Shown here: in pieces, positions 46,871-59,056 of the stretch
How the letters are laid out: each line of letters opens with the position of its first letter
How positions within the stretch are numbered: position 1 is the first letter of the stretch
Origin: Elephas maximus indicus
Taxonomy: Eukaryota; Chordata; Mammalia; Proboscidea; Elephantidae
DNA: 64,000 nt
Reading direction: 5' to 3'
NCBI RefSeq assembly: GCF_024166365.1
Contig: NC_064822.1
Location: 107,194,823-107,258,822 of the forward strand
Program-made: the position numbers and the translations under genes
Notes under the pieces: generated by a model
Database searches by the model: none
The model's input: only the letters and a program-made list of their open reading frames with translations
What the model was told of the DNA's origin: nothing

Positions 46871-48277
46871 TTTACAGTCACCTCCTGGAACATGTCAATA
46901 AAGATACAAATCTAAAGTGTCTATGACTCCAAGGCATTTGGTTTTCTATGTTGTGAATAGTGCCCCTAGAAGTAGGGCTTATAACCAAACACTGCAGGCC
47001 CAAAGAGAGCAGCAAGAAATACTGGGTCACCAGAATCGTGCATGTGGGGGAGTGGTAGAAGATGAGGCTGAAGATAATCAAGCCACTTCTCAAGTGCTTC
47101 ACAGCTGGCCTTACATTCAACAGTTTGTTGACAGCACCCACCACCTCTGCTGATTGCCACTGCCTCCTGTGGCTGTGGCCTGAGGTCAGTGGGAGAGGTC
47201 ATTTTTTGTAGGAAAAAAAGCCCCACTGCCCTAGGGAAGGCCTATGTTTAAAAAGGAAGGTAGGCGAGTCTGCTTGGGGTTGCTCACCTCCATCTGAGAG
47301 GTGATACTGGCCAGCAATGGCAGAGGGAAGAGTGGAGACTAGCAGAGCTGTGAGGTCCGTTGGGGTCAGGTGTGCTGCTTTCTAGCACCTGATGAGAAGG
47401 ATTCCCAAAGAACAGGCATCCTGGTGCCAAAGGGGTTAATTTCCTGGGATATCAGGAATCATAAATGGTCCTCAGCTTGGCTGTGGGGTCATATGAGATA
47501 ACATCAAAGTTACACAAATGCAAGTGCTGTTACTTCTTGGACCCCAAAGCAGTTTTTTTCTTTTTATCGTTATCTGTGCTGTGGTTCCTTAATTAAGGGG
47601 GAGAGAAGAGACGACGTTAGCGACAGCATTGAGAAGAGACGACGTTAGTGACAGCACTGACCCTGAGCATATTAAACTGGTCTTGCTGGAGAAGAAGACA
47701 CAGTAAAGAATCCGGACTTGTCCACCCTCATTTCCTGCCAGACCTTGCTCCTCCTTGCCCCAGCATCCCAACCTGGTACATGGTGCCCCCCCGCCTCATT
47801 CACCAAGGGTTCAGGGCCCAGGCCCCTGTCATTCAGCTCTTGCCCTGGCCTCTTGTAATCTTCACTCAGGTCCCCCACCCTGGTCTGGTCAGGCCCTGGT
47901 CATCATCAGGCACCCCTCCACCTCAGAAATGGTGGCCTTCAGGAACCCGCCCTCCAGTCACAACCTCTGTCCGCCTGGCTTCATACCCACTATACTTCTT
48001 CAACTCCAGGACTCAGCCCCTCTTCAGGCTGTTCTCTCTATCCCACTCCCCTCAGATACTGGCCCTTCTACTCCAGGCAGTTTTCTTCCCAATTCAGCCA
48101 GAAAAAAAATAAAGAGGTCATTGAGCAAATCTTGCTCACTTCCTGCCCTCAGTTTTCATCATCATCTACATCTACAGCCATCTTCCAGGCTAGGAGACCT
48201 GAGAGTCCTCTCACCTCAGCCCTTGTCTCATTAGCTAATTACCCCTCCTTTTCACCATGTTCTGCCTCCCTCCTCAT
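46871..48277. other. no recognised gene
   Basis: Apart from the 28-bp tandem duplication at 47603-47658, I see no identifiable element. Open frames of up to ~159 codons at 47.65-48.23 kb are in low-complexity C/T-rich sequence. Confidence 0.45.
47603..47658. repeat. 28-bp tandem duplication
   Basis: Two adjacent units of 28 bp (47603-47630 and 47631-47658) beginning 'gagaagagacgacgttag', differing at two positions. Each unit contains CpG sites. Confidence 0.85.
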
Positions 48278-48451
48278 AAAAAAAAAAAAAAAAAAAAAAG
48301 GCATTGCCATTGAGTCAATTCTGACTTAAAGTGACCCTATAGGACAGAGTAGAACTGCCCCACAGGGTTTCCAAGGAGTAGCTGGTGAATTCGAACTACC
48401 AACCTATTGGTTAGCAGCCAAGCTCTTAACTGCTATGCCAGCAGAGCTCCA
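48278..48451 (-). mobile_element. AfroSINE (short form) with long A/T tail
   Basis: Reverse copy preceded by a run of 22 A (48278-48299), then 'ggcattgccattgagtc' to 'atgccagcagagctcc'. The A-run is on the SINE 3' side. Confidence 0.92.
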
Positions 48452-49189
48452 CATCCCTCCCATCTTCAAAAAGACCTCCCTTAACCCTGGGTCCCCCACT
48501 AACTACCCTCCCAGCGCTCTTCCCCTTCTCCTTGCTGCTTTAAAAGCATCATTGTCCACATGTGGCGATATGGCGTCTGCTGGAGGTCCTCCAGTGGTCT
48601 AACCGGGAAGTGAAGGACTAGGTCAGCGATTTCCGCTAACTTAACTCCTAGCAGTGAATCTCAAGACTCACTCTAACCCCTTCCAAGGGAAGGAACAAAG
48701 GTCTAGTCATTACTCAGCTAACTGCCCAAGGACCAGGGGGAGAAGGAAGTGAGGTCACCTTACTCAGGCTGAGAATGCTGGTTCATGTAAACCCAAGTAC
48801 ACCCCATGCATACACGTACCACAGGAAAATGCACAGCTGAGGCATATGTGCACATGTGCCCTCCACACACACACATGCTTGAGGGGCAGTTTCAGTTGGG
48901 TGCTTCCTGACAGACCCAGGCCCGCCCCACCCCTCCCGCACTCATAGGAATGGAGTTACAACAGCGTTGCACATTCTGGCTTACAGCCCCCTTGCTCTAG
49001 CACAAAGACATGGAGTTACAAGGCCTCCCTGTGGACCAGCCCACATGCTCCTGCCACTCAGCCTTCTGCCTGGGCTCCCAGGAGAGGGATCCCAGCCAGG
49101 CCTTCTCCCCATGCCTCCCTTCTGGCACTCCAGTCCCCTACATGAGCTGGGCTGGAGGTGAGGAAAGGCCCCAGGAACTTGAGGACAAG
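48452..49189. other. no recognised gene
   Basis: Nothing supportable beyond a short CA-rich patch near 48868. Confidence 0.45.
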
Positions 49190-49400
49190 TATGGCTTTAA
49201 AGTCCAGGAGACCTGGGTTTGAATCCAGACTCACACTTGCTGTGTGACCCTGGGCAGATTGTCTGACCTCACTGAACCTTAATTTCTCCATCTGTTAAAG
49301 GGTCATGCAGACTGGCTGTGAAGATTAAAAGAGATCATGTATGTAAAGTATCCAGTCCAAGTGTGGGGCACAAAGTAGGATAAATGTTACAATTAAGAGC
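49190..49400 (+). mobile_element. MIR SINE
   Basis: 'gagacctgggtttgaatcca', 'gctgtgtgaccctgggcaga', 'aatttctccatctgttaaag': forward MIR. Confidence 0.85.
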
Positions 49401-49539
49401 CCCAGCCTTGCTGAGTGACCTTGAACAAGTCACTTCCCCTTGGGGCTAGGAGCACTTGGTGAATGGTCTATGAGGGAGGTTCCTTCCTCCAATATGACAG
49501 ACCATGCTATTTCCCCAACACCCCAACCAAGTACTGGTG

Positions 49540-49860
49540 GCAGAACCAGCCTGATGAGATCAATTATCATCATCCCTATTTTACAGATGAGGAGACTGAG
49601 GTATAACCCATTGCTGTCCAGTGGATTCTGACTCATAGGGTTTCCAAGGAGCGACTGGTGGATTCGAACTGTCCAGCTTTTGGTTAGTAACTGAGCTCTG
49701 AACTACTGTGCCACCAGGGCTCCACACAGAGATATAGGGAGGTTAATACACTCCCAAGGTTGCACAGCTGTTGTTACATAATAGATCCAGGACTTAAGCC
49801 CGAGCAGTCTGATTACCGTACCCATGTCCTTAACCATTCTACAGCACTGCCTCCCTGCTC
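49540..49860 (-). mobile_element. MIR SINE interrupted by an AfroSINE
   Basis: Reverse MIR: 'catccctattttacagatga', 'ggagactgag', a break by the SINE at 49601-49724, then 'gagatatagggaggttaata', 'aaggttgcacagctg' and 'ccttaaccattctacagcac'. Confidence 0.82.
49601..49724 (-). mobile_element. AfroSINE with internal deletion
   Basis: Reverse copy that jumps from 'gattctgactcatag' to 'ggtttccaaggagcgactgg', missing the 'cagagtagaactgcccc' part. Confidence 0.88.
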
Positions 49861-49940
49861 CAGCCCTTTGTTCTTAGTAACGAGAGAAGAACCCGAGGCC
49901 ATGTACACCAACACTTGTTCCCGTGGACCTATGGAAGCAT

Positions 49941-50101
49941 GAAGCCCTGAGACACGTGGTTAAGAACTCTGCTGCTAACCAAAAGGTCAGCAGTTCACAT
50001 CCACCAGCTGCTTCTTGGAAACCTTATGGGGCAGTTCTACTCCATCACGTAGGGTCGCTCTAAGTAGGAATCGACTTAATGCTAATGGGTTTTATTGGCT
50101 T
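49941..50101 (+). mobile_element. AfroSINE (short form) with target-site duplication
   Basis: Forward copy flanked by perfect 11-bp direct repeats, tatggaagcat, at 49930-49940 and 50102-50112. Confidence 0.95.
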
Positions 50102-50599
50102 TATGGAAGCATAATTCCATATTTGCCTGGGAATGTGGCTGTGCCCCAAGTGCTGTATGTTTATCCTTCAAACTTGCAACTGGAAGTACCTACCCCTGGG
50201 GGTATCCCTATCGGCCTGCTTCTCCCAGGCAGGAGAATTTGTATCCTCTCACCTGTAAAACAGCCCAGATGGAGCTGTCCCTTTCCCTGTAAACTGGACA
50301 TATGATAACCATATACACCTCTAGGCCAAGTAGACAGTTCCTTATTTGGGTTTTTGACTTTCCCTGGTGGTGGCTGGACTCTGGAGAAAACACTATCTTT
50401 CTGTAACCAGCCGGTTTGAGGAGCAAGGTCTTGCTCCTGAAGCAGCTTTCTCTGCAGACCCTTGAAGTTCAAGGGCCACTGTACACATAAGGAAGCTGGA
50501 CCCCCACTTGACCCTGCCCCACAGAGCGCAGTCCTTCAAAGGCATAGGTGACCAATAAATCGTTACAGAAAGAACTCCTGGATGGAAGGGTAAATACTT

Positions 50600-50726
50600 C
50601 CTGAAAATTCCTTCCCTGAGCAATTAGGCGTATATAGCAAGGTGTATATAAATTTTTGTATGAGAGACTGACTTGATTTGTAAACTTTCACTTAAAGCAC
50701 AATAAAAATTAAAAAAAAAAAAAAAC
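50600..50726 (+). mobile_element. L1 3' end with poly(A)
   Basis: 'gtatgagagactgacttgat', 'ttgtaaactttcacttaaag', 'cacaataaaaatt' and then an A-run. It matches the terminus of the reverse L1 at 27,150. How far it extends 5' (perhaps to about 50,120) is uncertain. Confidence 0.7.
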
Positions 50727-51735
50727 CCTCCTCCCCTCATTGTTAGGAAGTCTTCAAGGGTGGATCAGAGAAGAAATGTTTCTGGTGTCACAACTGGCTG
50801 AAACACTCAGGTGTCGGTTTCATCCATGGTCCTACTGCCCACATGTCCTCTGGGTGCCACAGACCATGCCACACCACCCCTAACCTGAACCCCCGGGCAG
50901 CAAACACCCTGAGCTGGGTATCCTGACTCACCTTGTGACCACGAGCAAGACACCCAACCTCTCTAAGCTTCACTGTCTTCATTTGTCAATTGAGATAATT
51001 GGTTTTGATGGGTGGACTTCCCATTTTTCTCTTTTTCACTAAGAGCCCTTTAAAATAAATTTTACACAGGGTGGGGTGGGTAGAAAGGGGCCCTAGCCAC
51101 ACAAGGTAAGCACCACCCACCTCAGCTCCCCAATGGTCCCCTGTGACACCTCCAAGGCCCTTCAGAAATACTGATTCTAGATTCTATTGCCCGAGGAGGA
51201 GGAGGAGGGGGGAGGCTGGACCAAACACAGCTTGGGGGTAGGGTAGGGAAGGAGGGGCAGCTGTATAGCGGCTCCATGCCTGTGTGGAGAAGGAGCTGAT
51301 GCTGCGCTCCTGGGCAAGCCTCCTCCCAGCTCCTTTATCTCTGCCTGGGACAAAGAGGAGAATCCCATTGTTGGGCCTCCGTATGGAAATCTCATTAATC
51401 TATTCACCAAGGCTCCCACAGGCCTTTTGTCCCTGGCTTTTTGTCTACTGCTTACAACTGGTGCCCCGGGGGTCTCTGGATGCCTGGCAGAGCTCGAACA
51501 GGACTCTACCCCCTCCCGCAGGCTCTACCGCCTCATGCCAATCCCCAGTTACTTCAAGAGGAGAGGGAAGGATGACAAAAGGACCCCAGAGGACTGGTCA
51601 CCTGCCACAGGCATTGCACCTACCACATAGGAAACTCTCCCACCAGTCCTAGGCCAGAGAACAGCTCCCAGAACAGCTGGGCCCCAAAACCCTGCCTGGG
51701 AGGCTTTCTGGTGCCTGGCATAGGACCTAGCATGA
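50727..51735. other. no recognised gene
   Basis: Contains a MIR piece (+, ~50905-51000: 'ttgtgaccacgagcaagaca'). No coding exon is supported. Confidence 0.5.
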
Positions 51736-52012
51736 GTTGTTGTTAGCTGCCATCAGACTCTCGGTGACCCCAGACACAATGGAACCAAACGCTGCCTGGC
51801 CCTGTGCCACGCCTGTCATCGGTTGCAGATTGGACTGTTGTAATCCACAGGGCTTTTACTGGCTGATTTTTGGAAGTCGATTGGCAGGCCTTTTCTCCTA
51901 GGTTTTAGCCTGGAAGCTCTGCTGAAACCTATTCAGCATCACGGCAACACACAAGCCTCCATTGACAAGGAATCACGGAAGGTAAGAATTCTACCACTGG
52001 CCCACCACTACC
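51736..52012 (-). mobile_element. diverged AfroSINE-related element, ~275 bp
   Basis: It starts 'gttgttgttagctgccatca', 'gactctcggtgacccca', with 'gcagattggactgttgtaatc' and 'ggctgatttttggaagtcga' in the middle. It is longer and older than standard copies. The head side is blurred. Confidence 0.65.
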
Positions 52013-52139
52013 CCTACTGTGGGGAGAGCTCAGTAAATGCTTAGGGGATGAACCTGAGGCTTCCAGAGAGGCGGCTGCAAAACACAGCAAGGGCTGCAGC
52101 CCATTTCCTGCAGATACACTGCCTTGTTTCCATCCACTC

Positions 52140-52300
52140 CTCCATCCATCCAGCAAACAGTGTAATGATACCTTCAATGTGCCACTGTGTCAGCTGTTAG
52201 AGATGCAAGAATGGATCAAACTACAACCCATCCTCACAGACTTATCATCTAGTAGAGAAGATAAGGTAAAAATGGTCAAGGCCATAAAAAAGAAAAAGAA
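52140..52300 (-). mobile_element. L2 fragment
   Basis: 'tccatccagcaaacagtgta', 'caatgtgccactgtgtcagc', 'tagagatgcaagaatggat' in reverse L2 order. Confidence 0.6.
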
Positions 52301-52439
52301 TCAGGTCAGCACTTAAAATGGGTCTCCAGAGATGGAAAGGATTGGGGTATGTGGATGAACTTGTGGCCTGATTTCACTGAGGTCCCAGCTCGGAGGCTCA
52401 GTGAGAAAAGAAGGACCAGAGCTGAGCAGGAAGGAAGTG

Positions 52440-52585
52440 CTGGGCACCTTCATGTGTGCTATCTCCTTAATACCCACAATACCCCCACCAAACCTGGTAT
52501 TATTTACAGATGATAAAACTGAGTCCCAAAGAGGTTATGTAGCCTGACCAAGGCCACACAGCTCTCTGGAGGCAGAGTTGGGACT
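52440..52585 (-). mobile_element. MIR SINE
   Basis: 'ggtattatttacagatgata', 'aaactgagtcccaaagaggt', 'caaggccacacagctctctg' in reverse MIR order. Confidence 0.8.
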
Positions 52586-53763
52586 GGAAAGGAGGCCTCC
52601 TCCCTGTGGGCTGGCATTTTCCCACCTCCACAGGCTGTGGTAAGGCCCAGATGCATACTGAGGGGGGCAGGGACCTGCCCATGAGATCTAAATGTTCTTC
52701 CTCCCTGTCCCTAAACTCACTCCTTGGCTGTAGAAATGGCAGAGAACTTGGTGCTGGAGAGGGGGTAAGACAATGGAGATGGGAAGATGAGGATGGAGGC
52801 TGCAACCATGAGCTCTGAGGAGTGAAACCGTCAGCAGGGCAAGTATGGTGATCATGCTGGGGTGATTCTCTGTGTGTCTTGGGGCAAGTTGCTTGTCCTC
52901 TCTATTTACTGCCTGTGAACATCACAAGCCTCTCTGATCCCTCGAGGGGAAGAAAAACTGGCCCTCGGATGCAATGTAAACCAGCTTTCCTCCCCATGCA
53001 CAGTGCCTAAAAAACCTTCCTCCTCCCACCCTGCCTCCCCTCCCCAAAATAAAAAAAGAATCTAGAAGAATCAGCCCTGCTCATTCAGCCCTGCTGGCCT
53101 TTGGTCATGCAGTTCCACCCACCTGGAATGCCTTTCATCTGTCAACTCACTTTCCTATCCTCCAAGGCTCATGCCAAGTCCTGCTTCCTCCACGCACCCT
53201 CCCTCCGCTCTCATGGGCCACTCGCCTTCTTGGGAACACTGAGGAAGTCCTGGCAGCAAGAACCAAGGGCGAGCTGTCTGCACTCTTCCTCTTGTGCACC
53301 AGTCCCATCCACTTACCACACTCAAGGACACTGTTCAATCACTTCTCCCCTCTCCTCCATGATTAATTTCCTCCTCTACTGCAGCATTCTCATCAGCCCA
53401 CAAACATGCTGTTATTTCTCCCATCTTTTGAAAAGAAAAAAAAAGAAGCCAAAAAATTCCCTTGATCCTCCTCCAGCTACATCCTATTTCTCTCAGCTTG
53501 CTTTTTGCAACAACAACAACAAAAAATTAGTTGCCTTAAACTACTTGACTCAGCTGATCACTCTGCTTCTGGAAACATCCTCCTCAGGTGGCTTCTGGGA
53601 TCCCTCCTCCACTGGCTCCCCGCCTACTTCTCCTCAGCCTCTCTTGCTGCCCTTCTCAGTCTTGGATGGCCCAGGAATCAGTCTTAGAGCCCTTCTCTTC
53701 CCTCCACACATTAAGTCCTTGGATGAGGTCATCCAGTCTCATAGCTTTGACCATCTGTACATT

Positions 53764-53943
53764 GTTGTTGGGTGCCATCATGTTGATTCCAACTCATAAT
53801 GACCCATGTAACAGAGTAAAACTGCCCCATAGGGTTTTCTTGGCTGTAATCTTTACAGAAGCAGATCGTCAGGTCTTTCTCCCAAGGAGCCACTGGGTGA
53901 GTTCGAAACACCAACCCTTAGGTTAGGAGCCCTGGTGGTTAAA
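53764..53943 (-). mobile_element. AfroSINE-related (long form)
   Basis: 'gttgttgggtgccatcatgt' through 'taatctttacagaagcagat' to 'ggagccctggtgg', inserted in the L2. Confidence 0.88.
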
Positions 53944-54834
53944 CACTCAGATGCTATCTGTCTATTGAGGACCCTGAAACGTGTTTCTCCAGCCTGGATT
54001 TCCCCACTTCCTGACATCGCCACTCAAATATTTAATAGGCATAATTAACATGTCCCCAAATCGAACTTCTGATTTCTCCATCCCACTTCCAGCCTACCCT
54101 TCCTTCATTCCTCCTTGGCTCAGGACACAACAGCTTCATCCTTTCTAGTTCCTCAGATCAGAAATCGTGGAGTCATCTTTAACTTCTCTCTTTCATACTC
54201 AGGCCAGCAAATCAGACTGGTCCTAGCTTCAAAATATATTCAAAATGCAACCACTTTTCACCACCTCCAGTGACATCTCTCACCTGGGTGACGGCAGTAG
54301 CCTAGTAGCCTCCAGTCTGGCTTCCCAGTTTCTACCCTCCCCTCGTGGTCCCCATCTAAAACCAACAGGAAAGCCCGAATGACCCTTGATCATGTCATTC
54401 TACCCAGAAGCTTCCAGTGACTCCCAGCTCACACAAATAAAAGCCAAAGTCCTTGCAGTGGCCTACCAGATCCTACAAGATCTGCTTCCTATCACCTCTC
54501 TGCCTCATCACCTACCGGCTCTCCCTCCTTGCTTCTCCCCAAGTCACACCGGCCTCCTTGTTGCTCCTCCCACACCAAGCACACTCCCACCTGGGGGGAG
54601 GGGGTGGGGCGGGGGCAGGGTCTTGCCCTTACTGTGCTCTGTGCTTGGAGCTCTTTCCCCAAATCTTCGCATGGCTCCCACCTTTGTCAGACCCTGTCCC
54701 ATTCACCAGATGTTCTCTATAGCACTCATCATAATCTGACCTACTTGTTGGCTGATTGTGTGCCAACTAGAATTTAAGTTCCATGAGAGCAGGGGCTTAG
54801 TTTTTGTTCCCTGTTACATCCCAAACACCTAGGA

Positions 54835-54996
54835 CAAAAAAAAAAAAAAACCAAACCCCTGGCCATCGAGTGGATTCAGACTCATAGCGACCCTGTAGAA
54901 CAGAGTAGAACCGCCCCGTGGAGTTTCCAAGGAGCGCCTGGTGGATTCGAACTGCCGACCTTTTGGTTAGCAGATGTAGCTCTTAACCACTACGTG
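54835..54996 (-). mobile_element. AfroSINE (short form)
   Basis: A-run then 'accaaacccctggccatcga' to 'agctcttaaccactacg', inserted in the L2 close to its 3' end. Confidence 0.94.
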
Positions 54997-55045
54997 GACA
55001 GTGCCTGGCAAAAAAGCACTTAATAAAATGGATGGATGGGTGAGC

Positions 55046-55546
55046 AAAGACACTTGAAACTGTTCCTTTGTTCAAACAATGGAAAAATCCAGGGTAAATA
55101 AATTTGAGGTAAAGCCAAGGAATTACCTCAAGAATGAATAGGGGAAGGGTATCCGGAAGTGGTGCTTGTGACTGTGAACACCAGAAGAAACTACCTGGCC
55201 CTGATCTGGCTGAAGCTGAGGGACACCCATCTTAGCCCCAGGGACCCCACCTAGCCTCCTTTTCTTTAACCTCCCTCCTTCTGTCCTCCCCTAGTCAGGC
55301 CTCTGCGGGAGAGAGCAAAAGGGGCGATGGAATTCCCATCAAAGGCCACAGGACACATGGTAAAGAGATCAGGGCCCTTGGGACCCTGCTTTCTCGAGGT
55401 AGTGAGGCCTCCCCGCCAGTCTGGCTCCTCTCTGGGGTTGGGTGTGTGGTGGGGGGATGTGCTCAGGCCCTGGCCTCTCATATGTCAAATGCCAAACAGC
55501 AGGAGGTCAGCCAAGGGGAGGCTGGCCAAGCGGGCCCCCATCTGGG
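55046..55546. other. no recognised gene
   Basis: Nothing supportable seen. Confidence 0.4.
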
Positions 55547-55604
55547 CTGTGTGTGTGTGTGTGTATGTGTCTGTGTCTGTGTGTGTGTGTACGCACGCAC
55601 ACAC
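55547..55604. repeat. (TG)n microsatellite with interruptions
   Basis: TG repeats broken by 'ta', 'tc' and a 'acgcacgcac' turn. Confidence 0.95.
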
Positions 55605-55749
55605 TGGGGGGAGGGCAGAGTGCAGAAATCCCTGCCTGTGTCTGCGGTCAGGGCCACAGCCAAGCTGTGACCATCTGTTGTCGCCTTGAGAGGCCAGACC
55701 AGGGGCCCAACACCCTTGAGGAATAAAGCTTTCCTTTCTCCCAGCCTTC

Positions 55750-55930
55750 TAGTGTTTACAAAGAACTTCCTAGCCATCATTCAGTTTCATCCTCACAACC
55801 TCCCTGGCAGATAGGCATTTTTCTCTTCCATTTTACAGAAGAGGCAATGGAGGCTCAGAGAGGGGAAGTGACTCGCCCACGGTCATATAAGTGGCTAAGA
55901 GGGAATCTGGGACTCAGCCCATTCTGTCTT
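55750..55930 (-). mobile_element. MIR SINE
   Basis: 'tttcatcctcacaacctccc', 'ccattttacagaagaggcaa', 'aagtgactcgcccacggtca' in reverse MIR order; well preserved. Confidence 0.85.
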
Positions 55931-56349
55931 CTCCCAACCCCAGCCTTGGCCAAGGTGTCTGGGAGCCCAACACAAGGCTCTAATGTCAAGCTCCAAATAA
56001 GCAGGCCTCCAGGGTGAGGCTCTCAGGCACAGCTTCCCACCCATCCCCTGGCTCACCACTCAGCTCCACCCCAACCTTGCCCCACACCCCCCTCTTCTAG
56101 GAAGACTTCTTGGACTGACACTCCCCAGGAAGTTCCTAAGATGCCTCAAAGTCTAGAGCTCCACACAGAATTCCTTTCCCACCCTGGGCTGTTGGTCTGT
56201 CCCTGGGTGTTGTCTCTTTCATGGCCCAGGACCTCTCCAGGCAGCTCAGCCATCCAAAGGAACAGATTCTTCACTAACTGCAGATGACGTTTTTCGGGTG
56301 ATACGATTTTCTGCTGACAAATGGGGGAGGGAATACAGCGTGGCAGGAA

Positions 56350-56440
56350 GAGCCCTACCCAAGGTCACACAGCTGGGAAGTGGCAAAGCTAGGATTTGCA
56401 CCCAAGAGCCTGTTTTCAACCCTGAACACAAACTCTAATC
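56350..56440 (-). mobile_element. MIR fragment
   Basis: 'ccctacccaaggtcacacag', 'ctgggaagtggcaaagctag', 'gatttgcacccaagagcctg'. Confidence 0.8.
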
Positions 56441-56645
56441 CTGCGCTGTCCAATAGAGTAGCCACTAGCCATATGTGGCTGTTTAAATTTAAGTTAATTA
56501 AAAATTCAGTTCCTAAAGAGCACTAGCCTCATTCCAAGTGCCCAACAGTCATGTGGTGTTGTGGCTGCTATATTGGACAGCACAGATACAGAACATTTCC
56601 ATCATCGCAGAAAGCGCTACTGAACATCGCCACTCTAATCCCCAC
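56441..56645. mobile_element. ancient hAT-like MITE fragment
   Basis: Contains 'gctgtccaata' (56445-56455) and its exact inverse 'tattggacagc' (56571-56581), with 'gccatatgtggctgtttaaa' and 'catttccatcatcgcagaaa' as in a known mammalian hAT-type MITE whose exact name I will not assert. Confidence 0.65.
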
Positions 56646-56736
56646 TAGGGCTCGGTTCTGCAGCCAGAGTGCGTCCTGATGTCTAATCTACTGCACCTGG
56701 AGCCTCCACAGCTTTATCTTGAACTTAAATGGAGTC

Positions 56737-56944
56737 TGGAGTCCCTGGGTGGTGCAAATGGTTTGCGCTGGGATTCTAACCAAAAGGTTGGAGGTTCAAG
56801 TCCACCCAGAGGAGCCTTGGAAGAAAAACCTGGCGATCTACTTCCAAAAACTCAGCCACTGAAAGCTCTGTGGAGCAGAGTTCTACTATGACACACATGG
56901 GGTCACTATGAATTGGAATCAACTTGATGGCAACTGGTTTTCTT
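56737..56944 (+). mobile_element. AfroSINE (long form, variant head)
   Basis: 'ggagtccctgggtggtgcaa', 'atggtttgcgctgggattct' to 'gatggcaactggttttc'. Same head type as the copy at 19877. Confidence 0.92.
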
Positions 56945-57785
56945 GTTTTCTCATTTCTTAGGCCCTCTAGGTAGATCTCCTTGGGATTTAGAGCCAGCTT
57001 TATGTCTAGGCTGGACTGCAGCTTCCCCAGGGACGGAAGGCAGGGCAGCTGGGCCAGTTGCCTCCCTACCAGCCCAGCCCGTCCGGCCTGCTGAACTCAA
57101 ACTCAGGGCAGGACAGAAGAGGCAGACTGAAAAGGAGGAGAGGAAAGTAGGACAGGGCAGTTTGTTATCTGGCTCTTGGGGCTGTGCTTCCCTCCCCTAT
57201 CAGCTGCTCAACACCCCTCCCCCCTTCCTACCATCCTCATCCTCTTCAAATCTCAAGGACAGATGGGGGACGGCAGGGAGGAAGAAACATGACCACAGTG
57301 AAAGCACTCTCAAGTGGCGACAGAGCCCAGGGGTCACAGCTGTGTCCCCTGAGGCCTGGCCAGTCCCTCATGTCTGGCCTTGATGTCTGACCAGGCCTGG
57401 GCTAAAGGGAATCTCAGTGAGGGGAGAGGATATACTTAGGAATCTTAGGGGGAGATTTAGGAATCTGTAGGTGGTAGGTGGTGGACTTTTCCAGCAGACA
57501 CAACCCCAGTTAAAATGCAGTCACTCACGTGATCACTCATCCATCCAACCATTCAACATTCAGTGAATAAAACCCTACCATGTCAAGATGTAATAAGGGG
57601 ATGTAAAATGGACAAGACATCTCCCTAACTAGCTTGACCAGGTAGGGACGAGGCTTGTTCTGGGCCTAATCCACGTTCCAGGCCTAGATGATGACCCTTT
57701 GTCTCTCCGTCCAGTGGTCTGAGCAGGGTGGACACCCTCCGCCCCTCCCCTAAAATAGGCACACATGCTAGCATCCGCGCACAGG

Positions 57786-57820
57786 CACACACACACACAC
57801 ACACACACATACACACACAC
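57786..57820. repeat. (CA)n microsatellite
   Basis: About 17 CA units with one TA interruption. Confidence 0.97.
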
Positions 57821-57944
57821 CTCCTCCCAGCTGCTGCCATGACCCGCCCCCCCCGCCCCCCCCACCATGGTATCACTGGCCAATCACAGCACGGAAGGGT
57901 AAGTCCCATAGCCTGGCAGCCCCCAGGGAGTGTATTAGCACATT

Positions 57945-58010
57945 TGAACCGCTCAACCAGCAACTGACAAAGCCTGGGGCCTTGGGAAGAGCCACAGCAG
58001 GAGGGGTGGG
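57945..58010. repeat. copy 1 of an unexplained ~66-bp repeated segment
   Basis: Begins 'tgaaccgctcaaccagcaac' and ends 'cagcaggaggggtgggg'. It is matched by 59485-59550 in the same orientation. It fits no repeat family I recognise. A 'ccaatcacag' CCAAT-type motif lies about 65 bp before it. Confidence 0.75.
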
Positions 58011-58835
58011 GGCCTGAGGGGGGCTGTCCTCCCCTCCCCTCCCAGAGGGGAGCTCAGGGTTAGATTGAGCATTCTGGGGCACAGAGGAATTTGGGGGCCC
58101 CAGCTCCAGCAGTGAATAAGCGATCCATAAAATTCCGATTTACACACTCACTGATCAAACAGCCTATCTACTACCCCAGGAGGTTGGGGGTGGCTCCAGG
58201 GCTTGCCCCACTCTCACCAAAAGTCCTGGGGACCCAGAAGCTGGACACAGGAAGAGAACACACCAAGTTCCCAGCGTTTTGCCTGTAGGCTCGATTTTAC
58301 CCCCAGACCCCATGAGTGGCATTTGTCCCCTGGGCTTGGAGACCTGCCTGTACCCCTGTGATCTGGCTGCTTTTAGCAGGGGTACCTCAGCCTGGTGGCC
58401 ATCTTTGTCTGCCCTCTGTGAATAACAGCTCTTTTTCTCTCATTTGCTGCCCTGAGGCTGCCAGGCCTGACTTCAACCTCATCAGAACTGTCAATCACTT
58501 TTCCAGCTCTGAAGCCCTACTCTCCCCCCTACGGCCTTCTCTCCAAATGCGCCTCCAAGTTTTCTCTTCACCTTCCTCCTGGTGTGATAGCTGCCAGCAG
58601 ATGCTCTGAGACCTTTCCTTCCCTGGTCCTCACCTCAGCCCTAAGGCTAGGCAATGTCCAGGGACACAGAGCAGGTTTTCTCTCGATCCCCAACCCATCT
58701 CCTTGCAGAAACCAAGTAGGGAGAACTAGCCTTGTTGCTACCCTATTCCCAACTTCAGGACCCCCTTCTCTTGCACCCCCTGCAACAGAGAAAACAAAAT
58801 TCATCTACACCCTACCTAAATTTTGTTTACTGCAC

Positions 58836-59046
58836 CAGACCCCTAGGTGGTATAAACGGTTTCCGCTCAACTGCTAACCCAAAGTTGGCAGTTCGAACCC
58901 ACCTAGTGGTACTGAGGAAGAAAAGGCCTGGTGGTCTGCTTCCATTACAGCCAAAATAACCTTATGGAGCAGTTCTACTCTGTAACACATAGAGTCGCCA
59001 TGAGTCACAATGGACTCAATGGACTCAATGGCAACTAACAATAACA
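58836..59046 (+). mobile_element. AfroSINE (long form)
   Basis: Forward copy from 'caccagacccctaggtggta' to 'aatggcaactaacaataac', with a small internal duplication (atggactcaatggactca). Confidence 0.92.
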
Positions 59047-59056
59047 TTTAAGACCG

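Larger units (their letters stand above)
53320..55045 (+). mobile_element. L2 3' region, interrupted by two AfroSINEs
   Basis: A long forward L2: 'ttggatgaggtcatccagtc', 'acatgtccccaaatcgaact', 'gaaatcgtggagtcatcttt', 'gtccttgcagtggcctacc', 'cttcgcatggctcccacctt', 'aagttccatgagagcagggg', and after the second SINE 'cagtgcctggcaaaaaagca' with 'ggatggatgg'. The order matches the L2 3' end. Open frames here, including a 232-codon one, are L2-derived chance frames. Confidence 0.82.

Noticed and set aside
53101-53799. 232-codon open frame on the + strand
   Set aside because: It runs across L2 3' sequence and into an AfroSINE; the translation is repeat-derived.
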